Source: Helopsaltes ochotensis (taxonomy: Eukaryota > Chordata > Aves > Passeriformes > Locustellidae). Taken from it: a stretch of 64,000 nucleotides of DNA. Under the pieces are notes generated by a model, which did no database searches, was not told the DNA's origin, and saw only the letters and a list, made by a program, of their open reading frames with translations. Shown one piece after another: positions 47,711 through 62,600 of the stretch; positions within the stretch are counted from its first letter, which is position 1, and each line of letters begins with the position of its first letter. The translations under genes were made by a program, and so were the position numbers. Location of the stretch: assembly GCA_013400155.1 (NCBI GenBank), contig VXBM01000024.1:1248507-1312506 (forward strand), in the 5' to 3' direction.

Positions 47711-50700
47711 AATTTCATAACCAAAATATTGCCTAAGTTGCACTGAAGGGCATTTTCTTCAGACCTCAAATAATTCATGCTGCCCTGTTTAACAGCATCT
47801 TTTATTTTCAAGATTTTTCCCTTACAAATACTAGTACTGAATCACATATGTTACTTTAGGTATCAGTCACACCGAAACTGCCGACTGAGGCAAAAGTATC
47901 CCCACTCTTTTTCGGCTTTTTTGTACATGCTAGGATGCAAGCCTCAGTGCCATTGCCTCTCAGCGTTGTGTTGGAAGTTGGTGTGCAGTTGCTTGTCCTC
48001 TACAGACTTCCCAGAAGTGCTGCTTTCCAGGATACAGGCCCCCTTTCATAAGGCATGGCTTGCATTCCCTGTGCTCTGGCATACAACTTTGCCTTTCACC
48101 ATATTAAAGATACAGTGTGTCTGAATGTGACTACAGAGCAAGTTGTGAGAGCTCCATTATCATTTACTATTCTGCTGGCAATTACTATCATTAACAGGTT
48201 TTTTGTTTCCTTCTGCAATAATGATGAAAGCATTCCATAGTATTGGGATTAGTGCAAATAATCAATCACTGGAATCAATCAAAAGGACTATTTTCCTGCT
48301 ACTTAGCCAATTTTTAAATCAACTTCATATTGACAGTTACTTTTGCTAATCAAAATGCTTTACAAAATTAAGCATACTCTCTATCAGCCCCATTCACACA
48401 TCGGAGAGCAGTACCTTTCTTAACTTCTAACTTTCGGCAGGAGAAAGGTGAAGGTAGGAAAAGCTGGCTGGGGGACGCTGCTGGTAAACACTTTTGGAAA
48501 CACCACAAGCACTCTTTGCAGTGCTGTATACAGCAGAACTCCATCCTCATAGTTGCACACTACTTAAACCCTACAGAAAGGTTTATTTCAAGACTACTGG
48601 CCATCCCAAGTATTCTGGAAGTTTTTGGATGCTGGCACAAGGCTGGGAGAGCAGAACATTAGCAGAGCAGTAGAAGAGACAACACCTGGATTGAAAGCAG
48701 AAATTTGTGCGTCTATTCATGAGCTTTAATTTCTATGCATTGTAGCCTAAAGTTCAGAGAAAGTCCATTTGGCTTTTTGTACTGCGGCCTTCCCCCTCAT
48801 TCCCTTTCTGCTACCTGTCCTGCTGTATAACCATGCAGCTATTAGAACTATCCCGTAGGCAATGGACAGCTAAATGGGATTTTCCAGAAGCCTGGGGAAC
48901 TCTTCCAGTGGAATCTAGCACTAAAATATCACCTATTAAAGGCGGCACTAAAAATTCCTTTCTTTAAATAACTTTGAAGAGAGAAGAAATCTATCTACTC
49001 AATTCAGACCCATGGATTCCTCCCCAAACGTATACCTTAATCTGTTCATAACATAAATGACCATATGATTTAATTGTGCCGTCTTCACAGAAGCCATAAC
49101 ATTTTCTCTTGTGATCAGTACACCTTGATGCTTTTCATTTTCAAATGCAGTCCCACTTATGAGTCATCTTTCCCTCCTCTCACACACACTTTTCAGTCTC
49201 TCCTCTTTATCCTTTTCCTCTTGTTTTAGTAAAAGCTGTAGGTAGGGTGAACTAAAATAGCAGGTTTCACAACTGGACATGAGACATCCTTAAATTTAGA
49301 TCAAATAAGCCCTTCCAAAGTACACGAGAGCTTTCCATCCAGACAGATTTATAAAAGCTACATATAATTATGGAAAGGAATAGAAATAAAAATAGCCTGT
49401 GGATGATGCCCTCTCTCAACAATATATGGATAGGAAGGAGGACAGCCTTGTTCTCATAGAAGCAGGAGAAAAGGTAAGGTAACTTGAGGCAGCCGTGGGA
49501 AGCACCCACCAGCCTGCAGGCTTGCTGGATTGCTAAAAATCCTTAAGCGTGATAGATTCCCATAGAAACCCTCATTTTCTACACTAATTGTTTTCCCAAC
49601 CCTAATTCCAAACTATAATCAAACTGTAAAGCTAAGATTACCCCAGAAAACTTGACTACATCTCACTATCTGAGACTGCAAGTTCTTATCCAAGCTAAAG
49701 CAAAGACAGTCCTGGATGAAACCTGCTTTGCCAATCATCAGTTTGTCTTGGAAGTCTAAAATTCAAGAAAGCACACAAAAACCAGTTGTCTTGCCTTGAC
49801 ATCCATAACTCCAACCCTTTCAACAGGCGCCTGCTGATGATAGCAGCAAGAGTCATCTTACTCCCAACTTTCCTCCCACGCTTTGCACTGGCAAGGAGCC
49901 CTCACACACTCTGTCCTGGCTTGGAACAAGTTCTGCAGCCTGGTCCTAGCTTTCCACCGCAAACTGGAAATTTCATGTCCACTTCAGGTAAATACATTTT
50001 ATTGAGTTAAATACAAGAAAGTAAATATGGCAGAGTTACAGTGCTCCTTGTGTAAAACACTGACTTCCAAGATAAACAAGAATGCTACACAGCTTTTGCA
50101 TATTGCTATCCTACAAGCATTTCAATGCACAATGGTGCTAAAGAAAGTATTGGGAGAAAGATGGAAATTTTGGCAGCTGCTGAGGGGAGAACTGAGGCTA
50201 CTGGCAGTGGGAAGCATGCGTAAGCATTGCGAGATAAACACATCAGACCTTTTTTGCAAGCAATCAATAACAAAATAATTACGTTTGAAATAAGACAACA
50301 GATTAAAGAGAAACTCTTATTTCACAACCCTGTGAGTTATAGGCTGTCTCCAGAGTGAGTTCCGCGCTAGTTGAGTTTGTAGTGGAGGTTTACTTACAAT
50401 AACGATACAACTTCTTTTAAGCCAAAGCTGAAATTCAGCAGTATATTCTGGTCACACAGGCAGAATTCTGCTGTAGCATGGAATAAGCAGGGCTCTGGGT
50501 GCTCTCGCTGCCACGCAGGCTGGCTCCACCTCGCCATTTGAGGGGCAGAAAGGAGACTTTGCTATAAGTGCAGTCATGAAACTCAACCTTCCTTGGCCAA
50601 TTTTTCATGTGGCTGGCATTCATTACCACCCATCTGAGCAGAAGCCCTGTGAGCTTCCCCACCTTCATAAGCTATACAACACAAGACCCTTGGCCACGGC

Positions 50701-53700
50701 TGCTGCAGCTGTTAATTGTGAAAGCCACCCCAGTTGCTATCTCCAAGGATTCTGTGATCTTTCATGCAAGACCACAACTCCTTTACTTTCACCCATTAAC
50801 AATCAGTCACACTAAAGCCCTGTTTTGGAGCTGTACCTACCAGAGCATCACAGCCAGTCTTTCCTCTGAAGGTATACCCTGATAGCAGTGATTGCCAAGA
50901 AAGCCTCCAGTTATTGCAAGCTCACTACATACATAACTTCTAGGCACAAATTACATTTATATCTTCACCTACTTCAGTGCCAGCCATCAGACTGTAATTA
51001 AATTACACATAGCCTGGGAGCCTCGGTCGCGGCTGGAAGACAAGCGCACGAGGCATGGTACAAACAGCACTGAGCAGATTCCCAGTTTAAGCAAATATGG
51101 CTTTCCTCCATGGACTGCGGATGTTTTCAGCCATAGTTACTCCTCCATGCGCTCACAACCCGCTATACTGCCCCCAAGCCCTTCAAAGCTGGAGATGGGG
51201 TGAGCACGTGAGTTCCCTCCAGCCCTTGGGCACTGCCGGCCAGGCTGTGGCAGCTGCACACCCTCGGTAACCCAAGCAGTGAGAAGCAGCACAAAAGCTG
51301 CCTATTTCTTTGCAGAGCCATCTGTTAGGGTTTCGTTCCACTGGCTTCTAGGAGATGCTGGAGGTCACACACACAGCGAGGCTCTTGGTCTGCTGCCACT
51401 CCAAGCAAGTGTCCTGTGCGTGGGGAGAGGGCATGGCTGGGGGCAGCCTCTGCCGGCCACCTCCACCCTAACCACACAGACAGCTGGGCCAGGGAGCTCC
51501 TTGTGCTGAAAACTAATCACTCAGCCAGTGTTAGCTTTCAGCTGGAGCAGTCCCTGGTCTGACAAGCACAGAGAGGTACGAGGGCAGGAGCCAAAGGGAG
51601 AGAGGGCAGCATGGCCCTCTTTCTGGCGGCACCAACTTGGACTGCTGCAAGTTGACTGTGAAACCACATCTCCAAAGGATCTCCCAGGACGGTTCCAGGA
51701 AATCCCCTCTGTCACAGGAAGCACTTCCAGTAGCACACACTTGGTTCTCAAATCATCCTTTCCTTCCTATCCCATGAGGCAATTAAGGCTACTTTGCCTA
51801 TGAGAGGATTACAGTTCTTTTCCAACAACATATAGATAGGAAACAGGATATTTTAGTGTCCAAGACAGACAGCCATTCCTGTGCTGCTGAACTGAATGAA
51901 TATAGCATGTTGGTCTAGGGCACGATGGTGAGGACCAATGGGAAGACCTCTATCTCTCAATAACCTCCTAGAGAAACCCACGACGACTGAATTGCTTTGC
52001 ATTTCAATCCCTGCATGAAGCTGGTGACCACCTGAAGGATCTTGACATGGTATTTAATCCTCTTCTCCATGTTATTGTCTTCAGAAATACCCAACAGTTT
52101 ACCAAGCAGCACAACTGCTAACAGCATGTGACTACTGAATTGAAAGTGCTGAGGGCAAGTCTTATCATATCTACCCTAAAAGAGTATCCTCAAATGTAGC
52201 AAGGAAGAAACTGGAACCATCAGTTAATAATATTATCGCTCTTTCCTTACAGCAGAAAACAAGGGAAAAAAAGCTAATCAAATACTACCACCTTTCTTCC
52301 CCTTTGCTATTGCTTCTCCTAACATTGACCACATTTGTGGTTAAATGCAGGGAGTCAAACTTCCTATAAGCAGTGTTGTTACAGTTCCAGATTTCCACTG
52401 TGGTTCAGCTGTATCACAGCTCTGGAAAGGCAAACTGGCATGTGCTCAAACCACCACCTTCCCTTGTTAGGGTGAAAAAATTCCATATTTTGACTCTAAA
52501 AGGTTCTTTACCTGAATCACCTCATTGGCCTGCCCTCTAAAATTAAAGATCTTAATAGTGAACTTAAAGAAACACTTTGTTGAAATTGATATTCTGGATA
52601 AAAACGCTTAGTGAAAGTACTGATGCATTTCCATCATGCTACAGGAGATACGTGTAGCCAGTTAAAAATGTACCTTCCCTTCAAGACAACACCTTAAATT
52701 CAAGGTTCTGGCTTGGCAAGATCACTGCACTGGCTCCATGCTGGGGCTCATGCCCACGCAGTCATGGAGAGGCACTCAAAGACAAGACAGAGCAACAACG
52801 AGGACAAAAAGCATCATCTCTCAGGGAGAGGTGAAGTACTTGTAGAAGGCATTCCACATTACTCTGAAGCAGAAGGAACAACATATTTTTGTATTTGATC
52901 AACACTAACCAAAGAGACTGGGCTGAATCTGGACTAAGAATCTGCTTTTCAGGAGGAAAGCAAAACCCTTCAGGACCATTACAGGCAGGCAGGCTATTCC
53001 TAATCTTCTAGGCATGCCACAACTGCACTTCCAGTGGGAAAGCCAGGGTAGGTCTGGCAGGCAAGTACCTCTTCTGGGATCTTTATATCACCCCTCTTAC
53101 GCCATTGCACTGTTACACAAAGTTCCAGATCTGCGGCTTTTTCCATTTCAACAAGGTATTGCCATCCAACAAGTCAATAAGGCAAGCTCAAGTATCTGAT
53201 ATTTTTAGCTAGATATACTATAGCACCTCACAGATGCCTCAAGTTTTATCCCTGCAAGGTCTGAAGGCAATTCCCTCCTTCTCTGCTGCTGGCTGAGCAG
53301 AGTTTGGGACCTGCTCTTCACATGCTGAGGCAATTGACTTTTTAAACAGCTGGGAAAGCCAAATTTCTCCACTTCAAATGAAGTACTTAGAACAGATATA
53401 ATCCCTGTCTAGTAGAACTGGTGCTGCTTGGAGGAAGTAGGGAAGTGGTCTGAAACTGGCATTGAGGCCATCAAAAGAGCGAAAGAGTAGTCAAAACCCC
53501 TCAAAACTGCACAAATCTTAAGGGGAAAGAAAAAGACTGAAATTCTGATTCTTTCTTACTGAAAACATAATGATAACTCTTGATTCACTTCAAAACAGAA
53601 AGACCTGATTTTGGCCTTAGAGAAAGAAGTCTATCTTAGTCTCTGCATTGCAGATGAGAACAATCACATTTTTGCTTGCTCTGACTTATTGCTAAATTGA

Positions 53701-55011
53701 TTATTCTCCAGGACTAGGAAAGAGGGAGAAAGGAGAGAGATTGTAATCACCCTTATAAAATTCTTTTAGGTGAAAGAAGTTAATGCATCTTACTTTTCCT
53801 AGCAACCCTCTTTCCTAATTCTGAAGCAAATAAATCACACTAAGGACAGTATCTTGAACATATGGCTCTAAATAGGGGGGATTTGCCTCCTTTTCTCTCT
53901 TCTCTCTTTTTTTCTGCTCTGAATTAAATATGCCAGTCTCTGGAAATCCCTACTCATTCCCCTTCACAGCAAAAGGGATTTCTGTCCCCCTAAAATACAA
54001 ATACCACAGGAAAAATTCCTTTGGAACTACTTACTTAATTCTGCCCACAGAAGGCTGTACCTAAGTTTAATATCTAACCAACTGCACACAACCTGTTCAC
54101 TACTGTTGCGTTCACTTCCCACGTATTCAGCAAACACGATGCCACCAAAACAAGAATAGGGAAGGACTTCAGTGCACCAAGACCAGCAACAACATGAAGA
54201 ACATGTTTACAGATGAACAGGTCATAACGATGCTGGAGGCTGCCAAATGATCTTGCATATTGCTTTGCCATCTCTCTTGTAAACACCTACAAAGCACATG
54301 GCTCCAAGTACAGAAACTCCTGGGATGTGTTTTTATTTTGCCCTTTGCTTTTCCATGCACGATACCCCACGTTGCACGGTGTGGGCTCTGAACGCTCCCA
54401 TCTTTCTGCAGAGCAGCTGAAGCGGAGGACCACTGGGAAGGATGCTGCTAACCCCTAAATCTGGAAGAGGTTTCTGACAGGCACCCTGCAGGAAGGGGGA
54501 AACACCCCCTGAAGTTCCTCATTCCCCTGCCTGCAATCCAAGAAGGCAGCTGGTGACACTGCGTGGAAGACGATCACAGAGAAGTTTGCCAGCAGGAACG
54601 AAAGGGTAACGAGGATGCCAAAAGCCAACGGTCTGCATTTTTCTTTATTTTTGGTAAGCAAAAATAAAACCAAGCAACAGGAATGTGACTAGCAATAGAA
54701 ATCAGGAAGGAAATGTAAATGATTTTATAGAAAGCGTGAGTCAAAGTCATACCAAAAGCCACCTGAATGTTCCTCTATCATAGGCAATTTCTCATGTTCT
54801 TTTATGTCATCTTTGCAGTGTCAGTTTTCGAGAGAATAATTCTCAGCTCAGCACGACAGAACAGTAATACCGACGGGCATGCAGAACATTAGCATGTTAT
54901 AAATAAACTGCTAATTTGAGGTGGGAAAAATCATCAAGGCAGCTCTTATGATTAAGAACCAGAGAAAGAAAATGAGCAACTTGCCTATGCTTTCAAGACA
55001 CTGTATTTTCC

Positions 55012-55030
55012 AAAAAAAAAAAAAAAAAAA
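55012..55030. repeat. poly(A) tract, about 19 A
   Basis: Simple homopolymer; no retroelement was recognised beside it. Confidence 0.9.
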
Positions 55031-55439
55031 TAAAAGAGCTTTTTCTAACCCCTAATTCCTGAGGGAAAGAAAGAATAAACCAAATTAAATACTCACTGTT
55101 GAGACAAAGAAGCCAGTCAAAATGCTATTATAATTTTTAAAGCCCTCCCTGAACCTACCTCAAGTAGTAAGTTGTCTTTTTTACTTGCTTAAAGAATTTT
55201 GTGTTTAAGGGTACTACAACCGGGTTGTGAAGTTTCAGCTTCCTCCTGTCAGCCAACTCGCAGTTTTACATAACTCCCCAGAGACACTTTTTGGTCACAG
55301 ATACTGCACAGCCGAAAGCAAAAAAAACAAGCCACCCAAAAAAGTACAAGGTGCAGAAGCATTATACAGCAACTCAGATCTGGGTTACTTAGAGCCACTC
55401 CATAAAACCCTTACCATGGACAGTAAAACTTTATTCCGT

Positions 55440-55620
55440 TGAGCCGGCAGCCAGGATTATTCGTGCCTGCGATAGCCCCGATCACCACCCTTCGTCTACC
55501 CCACGCGGGGTTCCCTCCCCACCCTGTCCCCAAGTCTGCAAGGACAGATAACTCCCTGCCACGGCACGGCTGCCACCTCGGGTATTATTTCTGTACCGCT
55601 CCAGCATTGTCGCTCTGTCC
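55440..55620. other. CpG-richer patch in presumed E2F3 intron 1
   Basis: About 180 bp is clearly richer in CpG than its surroundings (for example ccccacgcgggg and cacctcggg). A 127-codon plus-strand open frame (55439-55822) crosses it, but its translation resembles no family I know and is poor in motifs. It could be a small regulatory element or an unrecognised repeat. Confidence 0.35.
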
Positions 55621-56175
55621 CAGCATGACACTTACCAAGCATTGCTATAAAAATTTCTGCGAATATCTATGTATTCCACGAGCAGGGGATAATGGCCTCA
55701 TTGCAATAGCCTTGATAAAAGCTCCAACAAGACAGCTTTCAGATATCACCACACAAAAGCCTTCTGTGAGAGCTGTAACCAACATCAATTCCCGCTATGC
55801 GAAGACATTAGACAAAGTGTGAACTAGCTTACTGTATGGGGACAAAAAACTGACTGTCAATGTGTGGGACCAACGCTGTCTAAAAACACAGCGCTGGCAA
55901 GGCAAAATAGCACCAGCATATATATACATGGTAATTGCCATTTAATTCCAGAATTAGCAGCACAAGAGAACAAGTACTGAAGGCACTATTAGGTTACTAG
56001 CATCGCTCGAGACATTATAATTCCATATAATTCCATTTCTAGCGTCCCTGGAAGGAAAATGACATTAAAAACAGCAGATGTTAAAAACACCCAAGCAGAA
56101 GGTGAAGGAAAGCCCAGTTTCCATTACAGACGCACTCAGAGAATGCAGCAAACCCTTCAGACCTGCATTTTCCTA

Positions 56176-56410
56176 CAGAATCATGGAATAGCTTGGGTTG
56201 AAAGAGATCTTTAAAGGTCATCTAGTCCAACCCCCCTGCAATGAGCACTAACATCTAACTAGATCAGGTTGCTCAGAGCTCCATCCAACCCAGCCTTGAA
56301 TGTTTCCAGGAATGAGTACCTATCCCCTGACTGAGCAAGCTGTTCCAGTGTTTCATTAGCCCTACTGTAAAAAACATCTTGTATCTAGTTTAAATCCACA
56401 TTCTTTTAGT
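56176..56410 (-). mobile_element. CR1 LINE fragment
   Basis: Minus-oriented CR1 3' end. The plus strand begins 'agaatcatggaatagcttgg', continues 'gttgaaagagatctttaaag' and 'gtcatctagtccaaccccc', and ends before the next CR1. It is one of the better-preserved copies. Confidence 0.95.
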
Positions 56411-56432
56411 ATAGAACCATTACCTGTTAATA

Positions 56433-56660
56433 ATCATAGAATAACCTGAGTTGGAACAGACCCATAGGATCACTGAGTCCAACTTCTGGCCCTGCAGAGG
56501 ACAGCCCTGATAGTCACACCATGTGCCTGACAGCATTGTCCAAAGGCTTCTTGAACTCTGCCAGGCTTGGTGCTTTGACCACTTCCCTGGGGAGCCTATT
56601 CCAGTGACCAACCACCCCCTGGGTGAAGAACATTTTTCTAATACCAAGCCTGAGCCACGG
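56433..56660 (-). mobile_element. second CR1 LINE fragment, same orientation, adjacent
   Basis: A second CR1 3' end starts 'aatcatagaataacctgagt' and continues 'tggaacagacccataggatc' and 'ctctgccaggcttggtgc'. The internal sequence differs from the preceding CR1, so it is a separate insertion of another subfamily rather than a tandem copy. A 17-bp near-duplication (agccacggtaggaccta / agccatggtaggacac) lies just beyond its right end. Confidence 0.9.
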
Positions 56661-59600
56661 TAGGACCTAAGCCATGGTAGGACACACAAACCACCATTCC
56701 ACCTATGGTACAAGATGAAACCTTCTCTGTGCCTCATTTTGTATTTTTTACATACTTATCTGCTTACACATGGGTAGCATCCGAAAAGTCAGAAGCCTAC
56801 TGTCAACCTCAATGGACTGCACCAATATAATTGCTCGGCCAAGAGACAAGATTTTTACTTCAAGACCTGAATTTTGCCAGATGACACCTCTTGAATTGAA
56901 GGTCTAGGAAGGAGGGATGCAAACAAGTCTACATGTCAGTTTGTTTCTTAAAAACATTTGAAAGGCAAATTTGAAAGCTAATTTTTTAGACAGCATAGTA
57001 CACTCACCCCATGCAGAAGTATTTCACTCTAAAATTACATCTGTACTTTAAAATGTGTAAAAAATATAAAATTCTACAGTGCATATTCAGTGGCTTGCAA
57101 AAAAAAAAAAAGTATCTGTTACTGCACTCTAATTTTAGTATGATTTTATAACTAACGGGTAGAACCAAAATTAAGACAAAGATATATTCAGAGAGAACTA
57201 GTAGAGTGGACCAATGAGCCTGACATGATACATAAGAATTAGACCCTTGCAGTGCATGGTGTGCACCACTGAGTCCTAAACCAGAGACTTTTAATGTCAC
57301 CTTAATTAACAAGGAAGGAAGTTTGCCAATGAGTTCCTTCCCCCACTCCCCTTTTCTAGCACTAAGTTATGCAATATGCAACAACCTTTGAACCAACAGC
57401 AGTACAACAAGCAAAAAAACCCAAACCAGAACAGCATGGTTAAGACAAGAATGTCTTTCAAGAAGTTCATTAATGAAAATTACCTTTAGCATCTATGCAT
57501 ACATAACCAACAGACATACCACAACTCAGGGCAGGAATGCTGGAGCTGAAGGAGCCAAGGCTAAGCAAACATCTCTTGTTGTCCAGATTCCCAATACAAC
57601 TTACTTTTACCAAAAATAGTTCTTTATGTGTTTTCTAAAAGTTTTCATAGATTTTTGCAGAACAACTAGCGGCTCACAAGGTCTACGTGACAGCACTGTA
57701 AAATTTCATTGTAAAAATAAAGAAATGAAAGCCCAAATAATAGCAGTCTCTGCTTTTAAGAGTGATTTGTCCATATGAAGCTCCAGATGCCAAAGACTCG
57801 ACATCTGCAATACTGCAAGTGTGCATCACAGGAAACACCTCGCATCTTCCGAAAAATCAGGTTCTAGACTCCTGAAGTAAGGCACTTCAATATGCCACCA
57901 GCCTTAGATGGTGGACATTTCTGGGCCTAAATGCAGCCACATACAAGTTGGAAGAATCTTGAAAGTAGCTAAAGGTGATCAAATTAGGTTTCCCACTCAA
58001 AGAAAGCAACGAAATGGGATACTGGTTTTACTTTTAGAAGCAGGAATAAAGAAAAGTCATATTTGCCCACACAACTTAGCACACTCACAGAAGAGATGCC
58101 AGCTGATTCTGAGAAGGTGATCTTTAATGCTCCACTTCGCCTTCCTAGCTTAGTCCTGAGCCAAAGAGCTTGGGCACAAAACACCCGAGAGCTGCAGGGC
58201 ACGCACATGCAGCAGTGACAGAGCTAGCACGATGGTTTCCACCCTGTCACAGGTCAGGTCAACAACTGTCCACATTCATAAGTGGGACAGGAGACTCATG
58301 ACACACGCCATTAACCTTAGGCAAGCTCAGTTTGCAAACAGCTACCAGCACATTCGCTATGCATTCATGTATGTATAAAAGGGATGCTAAAACCCATGAA
58401 GTAGTAAGTACTGTCTTACCACACAACAGGGGCCATTTTCATTAAGCTCTGGCTTAATCAACACCTGGTCAAGCTCCTGCCTTCTCCCTTTACAAGGCTT
58501 GCAAGATGCAAATATTTACCACAGCTCATGTTGAGCTCACAAGGCATTAAGAACTCCATGAATGCCACTAGATCCAGCAAATAGCAGCAGCATCCAAGCA
58601 GACATCATAGTACTTTAAGAGACACCCATGCCAGGCATAGCACTTCCAAGTGTGGTTTTGGACCAACTTACTTGAGGAAAACAGAAGTTAAATAGTTCCT
58701 TTTTAAAGATGTGATAAATTGGGCAATTTTGCCAAGCCTGTCTTCAAACAGAACTGAAATTGAAACAAAATCCAAAGACCTCACGAGCAGCACCCCTAGC
58801 ACTGCAGCAGCCTCATCCCAGAGGCACTGGCAGCCTCCCTCCTGCACACCACTGCCCCCAGGGAACATGATGGGGGTTTCTTCTCCCCAGAACTACAATC
58901 CTGCTCTTGAAAAATAATGCAGGAAGTGATTAACTCTGGCAGCCAAAACAAAAGCCTGAACTCCAACTTAGTCATTTGCAAGGATGAGAGTTACCTCCAT
59001 ATATACACACTCAGTGCTGCCAGTTGTAAATGAGATTATTTGCAGAGACTACAAAACCTGGAGATTTAGTTACTAAGAGCTTTCCATCTGCTGAAGCTCC
59101 ACATTGGGCCAGGCTGGATCTTTGTTACCACCACTGGTGCAAGAAACCCACTGGAACTCAAGTCAGAGTCTCCAACTCATCCTTAGCAGGCAGTTCTCCC
59201 ACAAACCAGGACTAAAGCCTGAGCCACCTTCCCACCCCTGCACACCAGCACCAGGACCAGCCTCGTCACCACAGCCATGGCCACCAGCCAAGCAGACACC
59301 TTCAGAAGTGAAGCCTGAAAGATACCGTACTTAAAGCTACCAGGAAAAGCCCCTATCTTCATTTCACACGCACCAATCTCTTTCTTGGTGCTCTAAACAG
59401 GAGGGATGAGCTGAATTTCCCTCCTGTGACCACGCCAGGCCAACTGGCCTGCACAGGACTGGGCTCCAAAGAGGAATGGTGCCACTTCACTTCCCTTTTT
59501 GCAAGCTGCATCTCCTAACGAGCTATTCCCACAGCAGCCATGCCTACTCATCCCCTCTGTCCCACACCTCCCAGTCTCCTCCCCAGGGCCAGGTGAAGAC

Positions 59601-62600
59601 CTCATGAAACAAGTTTGGTCTGAAAGGGTCTCTGCAAAGTGAGTCGACCATGTGTTTCAAATGTATTTCAAAGCTGGCAGTCCACAGAAGTTTCACAAGT
59701 AAAAACTCACAATTGCGGACACATTTGTTTCCACATCTATGTGGTTCCCTTATAAAAAGACACCTGTATCTTTACATCAATGGCTTTCATTTCAGGAGAA
59801 ATGAATTGTCTGACACCCTTCAGCTTGGAGAAGACATCTGAGGACAGAAGATAATTTATCATAAACTGTGCAGAGAAATATATATCAGAAAATCATTTTT
59901 CCCTACCACAGTATCTAGGATCACCCAATAACACACTATAGACAGCAAAAAAAGAAATAAAACAAAAAGCAAGGCAAGAAACAAAGGAAATAGTTTTTTC
60001 CTTTCATACAAAAAAGCTAAATCATGGCTAGAACTTGTGGCTACCCAAGGTCTGAACTACATCTAGATTCAAACAGGGATCACAAAAATCACCAGCCACT
60101 GGTAGCTATAAAACCCATTGTAACTCCTGACCAAGAGAGTGCTCTCTTGAAGCACAAAGGCTTTCCTGTGCAAGCCTCCTTCTCCGTGCCCTTTCCTGAC
60201 ACACTTGCCACAGTCATAGTCAGAGAAGTAGTGGGGGAACCCTTCATCTTGCAAAATATACAGCTGTTCCTAAATTCAAAGATTATTTTCCTTGTAAATG
60301 CTTGCACACACTCACAGATGAGCACACAGTAAAAATTAACAGAACAGCACCAACATACCTGGCATAAAATGAGGGGAAATTAAATGCCTGTATTTGCTCA
60401 ACCAGGTGGAGCATCCTCTACAGAAGAATAAACAGGCCATAATGTGACCCCTATCCAGCTTTTGGTAAGCAGACTGGTGCTGCAAGGAAAATACATCCAC
60501 AGAAAGAACAAATAAGACCAACATCATAAAATGGAGGCTTGCTGGGACAATTTAACACCTCCACATGGGCAAGTTCCTGTCTCCTTCCTTCTTCTCACTC
60601 ACCCAGCTTGGGCCCAAGATGTCTGCCAGACCTAGTGCTCACACCCAGCTCTTCTATCTTGTTAAAGCAGCAAAAAAACCCCCAACCTGTCAGCATGGCC
60701 AGATGCTCTCCAGGCACAGTAGTAGGGGAAGAACCCTGTCTGGCCATAGGCATAGCAAAGGAGATGAAACAGAGGAGACAGTGAGGGACAAGAAAGCCTA
60801 CTCCTTCCAGCCAGAGTAAAGCCTTTGAGCAGCTCAGCTGTTCATGGAACCCTGCCAAAAGCCCTTATCATCGTGGGCCTACCATACTCAGGACTTCTGG
60901 TGCAGATGGGGCCACACCAGCACAGCTGGACTCTGCACGAGGATAGCGAAGCTACAGCCTATTCCTGTAGGGTTTTATTAGGATGCCCACTTTTCACAAG
61001 ATGTTTGTTGACGTGGTTAGGGCAATCAGGATTTTATATTTCTTTGAACTCATACCTCAGACAGCTTCACCCAAAGGACCATATGGTACCTCCTTGGGCT
61101 CAGAAACAGCGTGTTGCTGGAGGAGAGGGATTTGAACCAAAGAAAATCCCTTAAATGCTATTCAAAAAGCAAAGGTCCCAGACTCACACTAACATTCATT
61201 TCTACTAACACAAACTATCAGGCAAGGAAAACAGGTCTGAACACTGACAGATCTGCGTCTTCACATACAAACCTTTTCATTGCTGGAAAATAAAGAAAAG
61301 CTACTAAGTTAACTGCCTGCTTCCTTTATGTGACTTACAGATTCTTCTTCCATACCTTAAATCCTTCTTCATTATTTATGTACTATTTGGCTTTCTCCTT
61401 TACATAACACCTAGGAGAAAGACTGTGGGTTATCCCATATTTCTCCCTTTCCAGCTGTATCTCGCTGAGAAGCAGGGAGGAAGGAAGAGGTACTTTCTAA
61501 ATCACCAGAAAAATGAGAGAGGTACTGAGTATTCAGTTTGGAAATGTAAATCCTCCTGCCCCCCTCTGAAGTATGCCGAACTAGCCTCTCCACAGCTCAT
61601 GTCATCTAAAGGCCACAGGAGTTCTCTAAAGATATTGTTGTTAAGAGGATTTAGCCCCTTTTAAAAAGGACTTAACATGTGGGTGGTGTCTCCATTTAAG
61701 CATTTTCTCATGGCTAAGAAAATGGCCCTCTTCTTAAAGGCTTATCTTTATAACCCAAAGACAGTAAGAAATTCTCTACTATTTGAATTAGAAACATTTT
61801 GAGCAGCTTGCTTCCACAGCAGCCCCATTTCTGAGTACAGGGTATCGCAAATGGTACTGACTTTCGAGAAGGCAACGCCAGCAAGAATGCTGTTGGGGGT
61901 ACCTCATCAAACATTAATTTCTCCTGCATTCTCATGAGGCTCCAAGTCGATTCACAAACTCACTGACACTAGAACAGCATGGTGTCATAACTCCTGTGCC
62001 ATATCCCGGGCCACCACTTTCCCTTGATGGTCCCTGGCATTTCCCAGACCTGCCATTAGCTGGTTCAACCTGCTTGCCCAGCAGTGAAGAAAACCTTTAT
62101 TTATTTAGGTCACGGTTAATTTTCCATCCTGGGAAGCCTGAGATTCCAGAAGAGAAAAGGCACCGGCCCCCAGCAGGGTGCAGGAGAGCATGGGAAGATG
62201 CAGGACCACTGGCCCTGTCTCCAGAGGCTCAGGCTCTCCCAAGGCGTGCAATATGATGGCTGTTTTGCAAGGGTTAATTCTTCATTACTGTTAGTATTTA
62301 AGCCATAGGAGGGGCTCAGATCCACCTGGTAACACTTCCTATTAACTCCTCAGGAATCCTGCAAGAGCCCCTCAGGTTGAAAGGGCAGGCAGGTTGGGGC
62401 ACACCTTCCCAGAGCCACTGCTCTCCACGGTACAAGGGCCCTGTCAGCAACCCTCAGCCACAGTAGCTGCCACCACAGGCGGCAACACAGCAAGGAACTG
62501 GCTTTGGACACTATGGAGACGCTTGCTTGGGACATGGAAGAGTGTGCAAATTCTCAGTGTGGGGCTGGAGAGGCCTGTTGTTATGGACTAGGCCACTTTT

